This document shows, piece after piece, positions 27,190 through 33,290 of a stretch of 33,290 nucleotides of DNA. Every line of letters begins with the position of its first letter. Position 1 is the stretch's first letter. Origin of the DNA: Desulfurococcales archaeon. GTDB lineage: Archaea; Thermoproteota; Thermoprotei_A; Sulfolobales; Acidilobaceae. Below the pieces are notes generated by a model. That model made no database searches. It saw nothing but the letters and a program-made list of their open reading frames with translations, and was not told where the DNA came from. Both the position numbers and the translations under genes were made by a program. The stretch lies in NCBI GenBank assembly GCA_015523445.1, contig WAKG01000020.1, positions 1 through 33,290 of the forward strand, written 5' to 3'.

Positions 27190-27756
27190 GTGGAGCAGTG
27201 TAGCCCCGACAAGGACTTCCTGAGGCACATAGTTAACAGGGTCTTAGCCGACTATGCTGAGAAGGTTCCCTCCAACGTGATAGATGATATAAGAAAGCAT
27301 ATAGGAAGGGCTGAAGACAGGTACAGGTTCACAATATTCGGTGGCGACCCTAGGAAGCTAGCGGAGTACCTGGATAGCGAGGAGTGGAGCGACCTGATGG
27401 AGTACCTCAAGAACCTCCACATGGAGTGGATCCTCAAGGCGGTCCTAGAGAAGCTAGCGGAAGAGTATAGGCAATCCTGCCCACAGATAGCGTCGAAGGC
27501 TATAGACTCGATATCAAAGATGGAGTCTAGAGGCGAGGAGAGAAAGCTGGACAGGGACACTGTTTATAGGAGCCTCAAGTACGCCGGGTACAGGGTAGAG
27601 ATCGCAAAAGACGGGAGTATAGAGGTTACAGAGACTAATATCAAGGTTAGGATAGAGGTGTCTAACGGCAAGATCCACTATACTATATGTAAGGACGGTA
27701 CCGCAACCACGTTGGACGCTATACTAACTAGGATCGAGAAGCTAAGAGAACTCTAG
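27190..27756 (+). CDS. Hypothetical protein (188 aa)
   Basis: Well-formed helical ORF with a TATA-like element upstream; no family recognised. Confidence 0.65.
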   Translation: MEQCSPDKDFLRHIVNRVLADYAEKVPSNVIDDIRKHIGRAEDRYRFTIFGGDPRKLAEYLDSEEWSDLMEYLKNLHMEWILKAVLEKLAEEYRQSCPQIASKAIDSISKMESRGEERKLDRDTVYRSLKYAGYRVEIAKDGSIEVTETNIKVRIEVSNGKIHYTICKDGTATTLDAILTRIEKLREL

Positions 27757-28777
27757 GCAGCACCCCCAGGAGGCGGGGGCTTCTCAGCCCCTGTAGTGCC
27801 AGCCTAGAGAGGGTAACCCTAGACTGGAAGTAGTCTCTCCAGAAGGCAGTAGGCAGGCTAGCCATAATCTTGGCCCCCTCCCTAGGCCTCGATTCTACGA
27901 ATGAGAGGAGCATCCTAGAGGCCCTCACCTCAGCTATTAGCCCTGAGACCCTCCTCCTATACTCGCCCAGCACGTCCCCGGGCCACCTGGATAATATGGC
28001 TCCAGCCAGTGCCTCTGCCGATAGAATTGCAGGCCTATTCCCCTCTCCTGCAGTGGAGACTACTAGGCCAGCGGCCTCTCCTACCCTATAGGCCTCGCCA
28101 TCGTGGAGTAATATGGGTCCCTTCACTGTGACTGGGGCTCCCCTCTCGTCCAGCACCTCGAAGCCTCCTAGCAGCTCCCTAGCATACCTGAAAACGCTAG
28201 CCTTGACCTGGCCCAGCTTAGGGTACTCCTCAAAGCCCCCGCCTATATTCACCATCTTTCCTTCAGGATCTGCTGGGAATACCCAGTAGAAACCTCTACT
28301 GGAGACCCTGAAGTCTAGGAGTGCATGGTCCCTCTCCCACTCGGCCCTGGCTATGATCCTGTAAACCATTACACTGCCTCGGAGCCTCCAAGCGTATGGC
28401 CCCCGGGCATCTACAGTTATATCTCCCTTCTCCCCCGCCCAAGGACGATAATGTATCCTAGCTCCCTCTGCCTCGGCGATCCCACGTAACCCGTCAACAA
28501 GCCTCCTCTTGTCAATGATTACCCAGTTCCTTCTTCCTAGGCCTACGTATGCTACCTCCCTACCCTCAACCCTAACAGTATACCTACCTACCTCACCCCT
28601 ATAACTCTCAGTCTCCTCCACAAGCTTCTCTATACCAGGTCTCAGGGTTAGGGCATCTCCACAAGCCTTCCCGTAGCTCATCATCCTATCATAGAGATCG
28701 ACCTCAACGCCTTGACTAGCAAGTTGTAGGGCTAGGGAGGAGCCAGCAACTCCTCCCCCAGCTACTACTACCCTCAT
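27728..28777 (-). CDS. Geranylgeranyl reductase family FAD-dependent oxidoreductase
   Basis: RVVVAGGGVAGSSLALQLASQGVEVDLYDRM (GxGxxG FAD site), FYWVFPADPEGKMVNIGGGF, YRVGEAAGLVVSTAGEGNRPAILSAEALAGAI. Confidence 0.9.
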   Translation of the reverse strand: MRVVVAGGGVAGSSLALQLASQGVEVDLYDRMMSYGKACGDALTLRPGIEKLVEETESYRGEVGRYTVRVEGREVAYVGLGRRNWVIIDKRRLVDGLRGIAEAEGARIHYRPWAGEKGDITVDARGPYAWRLRGSVMVYRIIARAEWERDHALLDFRVSSRGFYWVFPADPEGKMVNIGGGFEEYPKLGQVKASVFRYARELLGGFEVLDERGAPVTVKGPILLHDGEAYRVGEAAGLVVSTAGEGNRPAILSAEALAGAILSRWPGDVLGEYRRRVSGLIAEVRASRMLLSFVESRPREGAKIMASLPTAFWRDYFQSRVTLSRLALQGLRSPRLLGVLPRVLLASRS

Positions 28778-28849
28778 CCCCAGCCTCCTGGCATAGTGGT
28801 TCCAGCCCGGAAGATTTATCGGTTGACCATAACTTCAAGAGAATCGCCA

Positions 28850-29392
28850 CTACCACCTTGTAGCACTCGCCTGGAAGAATTTGGGTAGCCTCACCCCTCT
28901 CTGGCCCTTGTACTTGCCGGTGTATGGCCTCCTGGCTGGGGTCTGGAGCTTGACTAGTACTAGGTGTAGGAAGCGGTCGCCGGGGTAGAGCTTGACGGGG
29001 AAGGCCGATCCTATGACCTCTATCGTGAGTTGCCCCTCGAACCCGGCGTCCACGACTGTGGCGGGGATGTAGATGCCCGTGCGGGCCCAGGTGCTGCGGA
29101 GGTTCACCAGGCCGGCTACGTCTGGGGGTAGGCGTATGTACTCGATCGTGTGGAGTAGCATGTGCTCCCTCGGCGGGACTATTATCTCATCCCCCTCGCC
29201 GCACTCGTAGTAGTCGCTGGGGTCGCCGGGGCTCCTGGGGTCGAACACCCTCCCGGCGGCCTTGAACCTGCAGTAGCCCCTGCCGAGCCTGAGGTCGAGG
29301 CCGTTCTCCCTCACTATCTCCGGGTCGAAGGGGTCTATCACGAGCTCGCCTGTGCGGAGGAGCCTCTCAATGTCCCAGTCACCCAGGATCAA
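28850..29392 (-). CDS. dcd: dCTP deaminase (Dcd/Dut family)
   Basis: MILGDWDIERLL, IDPFDPEIVRENGLDLRLG, GLVNLRSTWARTGIYIPATVVDAGFEGQLTIEV, TGKYKGQRGVRLPKFF. Confidence 0.95.
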   Translation of the reverse strand: MILGDWDIERLLRTGELVIDPFDPEIVRENGLDLRLGRGYCRFKAAGRVFDPRSPGDPSDYYECGEGDEIIVPPREHMLLHTIEYIRLPPDVAGLVNLRSTWARTGIYIPATVVDAGFEGQLTIEVIGSAFPVKLYPGDRFLHLVLVKLQTPARRPYTGKYKGQRGVRLPKFFQASATRW

Positions 29393-29448
29393 TTGGCTTC
29401 ACCCTTCGATCAGCCTCCAGCTGTATTACTTGTGTCTTAGTGGTGGTT

Positions 29449-29474
29449 GGGGTTTGAGGCTCGGTATAAACCCC
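29449..29474. repeat. Inverted repeat: 7-bp perfect stem, 12-nt loop
   Basis: GGGGTTT GAGGCTCGGTAT AAACCCC in the dcd/atpK divergent intergenic region. Confidence 0.7.
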
Positions 29475-29490
29475 GTATGCCCCGGGTCTA

Positions 29491-29522
29491 CTGTTTGTTA
29501 CCACTAGTTGGTGGTAAAACAG
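29491..29522. repeat. Inverted repeat/hairpin: 12 bp with a 2-nt bulge, 6-nt loop
   Basis: CTGTT-(TG)-TTACCAC TAGTTG GTGGTAA-AACAG; the inner 7-bp arms are perfect. Confidence 0.75.
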
Positions 29523-29550
29523 GTCACGTGTGTAACCCCCTCGAAGATAC

Positions 29551-29560
29551 TTATATAATC
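29551..29560 (+). promoter_or_regulatory. Predicted TATA box for the ATP synthase subunit K gene
   Basis: TTATATAATC about 40-50 nt upstream of the GTG start at 29602. Confidence 0.6.
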
Positions 29561-29601
29561 CGGATGGGCAGACGACTCTCCAACCCAGGGGTGGTGAGCA
29601 G

Positions 29602-29964
29602 GTGATAAAGGCTCTAAAGGCTCTGCTATCAGATAGGAAGGGTAGGGCTCTCCTACTCATGACCGCACTCCTAGCAATGATGATGGCTGTAGGGACCGGG
29701 GTTATCATAGCAGCAGCACAGGAGGACGCACAGCAGGGTGCCGGGGCATCAGGAGTAGGCCTTAAGGCTATTGGAGCTGGTATAGCTGTTGGATTCGCCG
29801 GCATAGGAGGCGGTTATGCTGTAGGTGTGGCTGGCTCCACCGCAATAAGTGCTGTGGCCGAGAAGAGGGAGTTGATGGGTACCAGCCTACTATTCGTCGT
29901 CCTGGGAGAGGGTATAGCCATCTACGGTCTGCTGGTAGCGCTGATAATACTCTTCGTCATATAA
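29602..29964 (+). CDS. atpK: A-type ATP synthase subunit K (proteolipid)
   Basis: [68 protein letters not shown], a two-helix proteolipid with an essential Glu; GTG start. Confidence 0.93.
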   Translation: MIKALKALLSDRKGRALLLMTALLAMMMAVGTGVIIAAAQEDAQQGAGASGVGLKAIGAGIAVGFAGIGGGYAVGVAGSTAISAVAEKRELMGTSLLFVVLGEGIAIYGLLVALIILFVI

Positions 29965-30049
29965 ACACCAACCTATCTCCCTACCCCATATCCACCTCGA
30001 GGCCAAGGGCATATTTATTGCACATACATGCAGTATCCTCCATAAGCGG

Positions 30050-31504
30050 GTGCCCCTCATGGTGTCAAGGGATCGATGGGAATCCAACTATCCCCGATGG
30101 TTCGACTGGGTGCTCGAAGAGGCTGAGATCTATGACTATGGCCGCTACCCAGTTAAGGGTATGGGCGTGTGGATGCCCTACGGCTTCCAGATTAGGAGGC
30201 GCGTGGTGGAGCTTATCCGGGATGCACTGGATAGGAGGGGTCATGAGGAGGTATTATTCCCCCTGTTGATACCCGAGACCCTGCTTAGGGTTGAGAAGGA
30301 GCATATCAAGGGCTTCGAGGATGAGGTGTACTGGGTTACGCATGGAGGACTAGAGCCACTAGAAATAAAGCTGGCATTGAGGCCTACCAGCGAGACCAGT
30401 ATAACCTATATGGAGAACTATTGGATCAAAAGCTATAGGCAGCTGCCCAAGAAGTATTATCAGATAGTGAGCATATTCAGATACGAGACCAAGGCGACTA
30501 GACCCATGATAAGGCTGAGAGAGGTCACAACCTTTAAGGAAGCCCATACAGTCCATGACTCGTTTGAGGACAGCGAGAGGCAGGTGCTGGAGGCCATAGA
30601 GGCTTACAAGGAGATCTACGATAGCCTGGGCATACCCTACCTTATCTCGAAGAGGCCCGAGTGGGATAAGTTTCCCGGAGCCCTATACACGATAGCATTC
30701 GACACAATAATGCCAGACGGTAGGGTACTCCAGATAGGCACCGTTCACAACCTAGGCCAGAACTTCACCAAGGTCTTCGACTTCAAGATACAGCTCTCCG
30801 ATGAGAGCCATGACTACCCCTGGCAGACAAGCTATGGTATAAGCGATAGAATCGTCGCTACCCTCATAAGCGTGCACGGCGATGACAGGGGCACCGTGAT
30901 GATCCCAAGCATAGCCCCGATACAAGTGGTTATAGTACCCATACCAGCAGGCGGGGAGGATGAGAGAAGCGCCGTATCTAGGCACGTATCCAGGATAAAG
31001 AATATTCTAGAGGGGGCTGGGCTAAGGGTAAGGGTTGACGATAGGGAGGAGATGAGGCCGGGAGCCAAGTTCTACTACTGGGAGGCCCGCGGTGTCCCGG
31101 TTAGGTTGGAGATAGGTCCTAGAGAGGCCAAGGATGATACTGTAACCCTAGTGAGGAGGGATACATTGGAGAAGAGTGTTGTCACAGCCGATGATCTACC
31201 TGCTACTGTTGAGAGGGTGTTTAACGAGATCTATGAGAACCTGAAGGAGAGGGCGTGGAGCTACATGAGGAGCAGGATCATGAGGGCCACCAGGTTAGAG
31301 GAGGCCAAGGAGTGGGTGGCCCAGAGGAGGGGGGTAGCGGAGGTGCCTTGGTGCGGTAATGATGAATGCGCTGCTAGGATGGAGGACGAGCTGGAGGCTA
31401 AAAGCCTGGGGACTCCGTGGCCTAGAGAGGATGCTGGCCACACCCAGTGCCCTGTATGCGGGAGGAATGCTGTAACCTGGATTAGATATGCTAAGACCTA
31501 TTAG
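30050..31504 (+). CDS. proS: Prolyl-tRNA synthetase
   Basis: [82 protein letters not shown]-terminal CGNDECA...CPVCGRNA zinc-type cysteines. Confidence 0.97.
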   Translation: MPLMVSRDRWESNYPRWFDWVLEEAEIYDYGRYPVKGMGVWMPYGFQIRRRVVELIRDALDRRGHEEVLFPLLIPETLLRVEKEHIKGFEDEVYWVTHGGLEPLEIKLALRPTSETSITYMENYWIKSYRQLPKKYYQIVSIFRYETKATRPMIRLREVTTFKEAHTVHDSFEDSERQVLEAIEAYKEIYDSLGIPYLISKRPEWDKFPGALYTIAFDTIMPDGRVLQIGTVHNLGQNFTKVFDFKIQLSDESHDYPWQTSYGISDRIVATLISVHGDDRGTVMIPSIAPIQVVIVPIPAGGEDERSAVSRHVSRIKNILEGAGLRVRVDDREEMRPGAKFYYWEARGVPVRLEIGPREAKDDTVTLVRRDTLEKSVVTADDLPATVERVFNEIYENLKERAWSYMRSRIMRATRLEEAKEWVAQRRGVAEVPWCGNDECAARMEDELEAKSLGTPWPREDAGHTQCPVCGRNAVTWIRYAKTY

Positions 31505-31572
31505 GCCCCAAGCACCATATAATATTATTATAGTCCATCCATGCCCTCCTCTGGCTGGGGAGGAAGGTAGGG

Positions 31573-31860
31573 ATGCCCAAGAAGAGGGAGAGCAGGGGCA
31601 GACGCAAGGGTGCTAAAGGTAAGACTGGCACAATCCAGTGTGACAACTGTGGTAGGCTGGTCCCGGCCGACAAGGCTATATGCGTGACTAGGATGTATAG
31701 CCCCGTAGATCCCGGGCTAGCAGAGGAGCTAGAGAAGAAGGGGGCCATAATAATGAGGTACCCCGTCACTAAGTGTTACTGCGTATCCTGTGCCATCCAT
31801 TACGGGATCGTGAAGATAAGGCCGGAGGAGCAGAGGAAACCCCGTGGATTCGAACTCTAG
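31573..31860 (+). CDS. rps26e: 30S ribosomal protein S26e
   Basis: MPKKRESRGRRKGAKGKTGTIQCDNCGRLVPADKAICVTRMYSPVD...CYCVSCAIHYGIVKIRPEEQRK; two CxxC motifs typical of S26e. Confidence 0.95.
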   Translation: MPKKRESRGRRKGAKGKTGTIQCDNCGRLVPADKAICVTRMYSPVDPGLAEELEKKGAIIMRYPVTKCYCVSCAIHYGIVKIRPEEQRKPRGFEL

Positions 31861-31945
31861 CCCTGCCTGGGCCCACAACTTTCTCACCGGGCTACATGAT
31901 GCAAGATTTATCTCTCTAACAGTCAAATCGCTCCACCGGGGAGTA

Positions 31946-32650
31946 GTGGTGGATAGACTCAGCGATAGGGATCTGATGGTGCTTCTGATACTCTCAGGCA
32001 TGTTCGGAGCCGCTCTAGTCTACGCTAACATATCTGCGGGTGTCAAGTTCACTCAGATCCTATGGTTTATAGTCCCCGCGGGTACAATAGCTTACGCCAT
32101 AACATTCACTATAACCGATGTTGTTGACGAGATTTATGGCAGGAAGGGGGCGCTCTTCATAGTTTGGGGCGGCCTAGCGGCGGAGCTGGTCATGCTACTA
32201 CTCATCGGTATAGACAAGCTCCTACCCCCAGCTGTAGTTGCAAATGCGCCTCCTCCAAACCTATACGATCAGGTCTTTACGCCCCAGTTCAGGATCGTGG
32301 CGGCCAGCATCATAGCATACCTTATAAGCCAGCACCACGACGTGTGGGCGTTCCTCAAGCTGAAGGAGCTGACTGGAGGCAGGCACCTATGGATAAGGAA
32401 TAATGCATCCACCATGATAAGCCAGCTAATAGACTCTACAATATTCATAACCCTAGCTTTTGGCAGCTTAAATGCCATAGGCGCGACTATAAACATGATT
32501 ATAAGCATGTGGCTGGCCAAGGTCCTCATAGCAGCCCTAGACACGCCTCTAGTCTATGCGGGTGTTAGCCTAGTCTCAAGGTTCACTGGCAGGATTGAAA
32601 CTGGGAGAATGACCACTACCCTGCCTCCCCCTGTCAACGGATCCTCGTAG
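31946..32650 (+). CDS. YhhQ/VUT-family queuosine precursor transporter
   Basis: FTITDVVDEIYGRKGALFIVWGGLAAELVMLLLI, multi-TM, SQLIDSTIFITLAF; COG1738-like. ORF opens at 31844 but a TATA-like AGATTTATCT (about 31903) and the GTG codons at 31946/31949 suggest a downstream start. Confidence 0.88.
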   Translation: MVDRLSDRDLMVLLILSGMFGAALVYANISAGVKFTQILWFIVPAGTIAYAITFTITDVVDEIYGRKGALFIVWGGLAAELVMLLLIGIDKLLPPAVVANAPPPNLYDQVFTPQFRIVAASIIAYLISQHHDVWAFLKLKELTGGRHLWIRNNASTMISQLIDSTIFITLAFGSLNAIGATINMIISMWLAKVLIAALDTPLVYAGVSLVSRFTGRIETGRMTTTLPPPVNGSS

Positions 32651-33290
32651 GTGCTCGTCAAACCATCTCCATATAGCCTCGAGCCTCTTCCTCCTATGCC
32701 TTGGCTCCCCTAGAACGCTGTGACCGTGCCCGCCCTTCTTGAACACGATGAGTCTAGACTTTTTGCCCTTCATCCTTAGGGATATATGCATTGCTAAGGC
32801 CTGGTCTATGAAGCACCTGTAGTCCTCCATTGAATGTATGAGGAGGAGTGGTGTCTCCACGTTATCTACGTGGAATGCAGGGCTCTTGGATATGTATGCC
32901 TCGAGGTTTGACTGCGGTGTTCCCCCTATCTGGTCTGGATCGAACCAGTAGCCTATGTCGCTGGCCCAGTAGTCTGAGATCCAGTCAGCTATCCCGTTCT
33001 CGCTAACCGCTGCTTTAAACCTAGTAGTCCTTGTTATTATCCAGTTAGTCATGTAGCCTCCGTAGCTTATGCCGGTGACCCCTAGCCTATCAGGGTCTAG
33101 GCTAAACCTCTCCACGGCTGTATCTAGAGCCTTCATGATCTGCCTGTAGTCCTCCTCGCCGTACCTACCCCTTATATCGGCGAACTCCTCGCTATAGCCA
33201 TCGCTGCCACGGGGATTGGAGTAGACTACGGCATAGCCCTTGGAGGCGGCTAGCTGCATCTCCGGATGGAATCTGTATCCATACATACCC
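32576..33290 (-). CDS. S9 family (acylaminoacyl-peptidase-like) peptidase, C-terminal catalytic part, truncated by window edge
   Basis: GYAVVYSNPRGSDGYSEEFADIRGRYGEEDYRQIM, LGVTGISYGGYMTNWIITRT (GxSxGG), TPLLLIHSMEDYRCFIDQA, FKKGGHGHSVLGEPRHR (catalytic His). Confidence 0.93.
   Translation of the reverse strand, partial: GMYGYRFHPEMQLAASKGYAVVYSNPRGSDGYSEEFADIRGRYGEEDYRQIMKALDTAVERFSLDPDRLGVTGISYGGYMTNWIITRTTRFKAAVSENGIADWISDYWASDIGYWFDPDQIGGTPQSNLEAYISKSPAFHVDNVETPLLLIHSMEDYRCFIDQALAMHISLRMKGKKSRLIVFKKGGHGHSVLGEPRHRRKRLEAIWRWFDEHLRGSVDRGRQGSGHSPSFNPASEP

Overview
The window is a gene-dense chromosomal segment from an archaeon. Gene content (S8e, S26e, A-type ATPase subunit K, PhoH-KH ATPase, TRAM protein, DUF373, archaeal Clp1-type kinase), TATA-box promoters and frequent GTG/TTG starts suggest a hyperthermophilic Thermoproteota/Crenarchaeota, probably Desulfurococcales-like; the lineage is an inference. 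The largest recognisable block is a minus-strand tetrapyrrole operon, hemA-hemB-hemL-hemC-SUMT-hemD (about 5.3-11.1 kb). It is followed by an aldo/keto reductase, a divergent CbiX-like chelatase candidate and an unrecognised 350-aa protein. Other loci are a HTH / Clp1-type polynucleotide kinase / Nudix operon, a MoxR ATPase-VWA pair, leuS, proS, TrkH, a PMT-like glycosyltransferase, dCTP deaminase, a geranylgeranyl reductase-type flavoprotein, a YhhQ/VUT-family transporter and a truncated S9 peptidase. The first ~155 nt encode the N-terminus of ribosomal protein S8e on the minus strand, which the ORF track misses. I found no rRNA, tRNA, CRISPR array, transposase or phage module. I did not find an unambiguous new system. 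The best candidates for follow-up are the CbiX-like protein with a Cys-rich motif, a shortened cis-prenyltransferase, palindromic intergenic structures (3721-3786, 29449-29522) and several orphan ORFs. All calls come from reading the sequence, with no database search.
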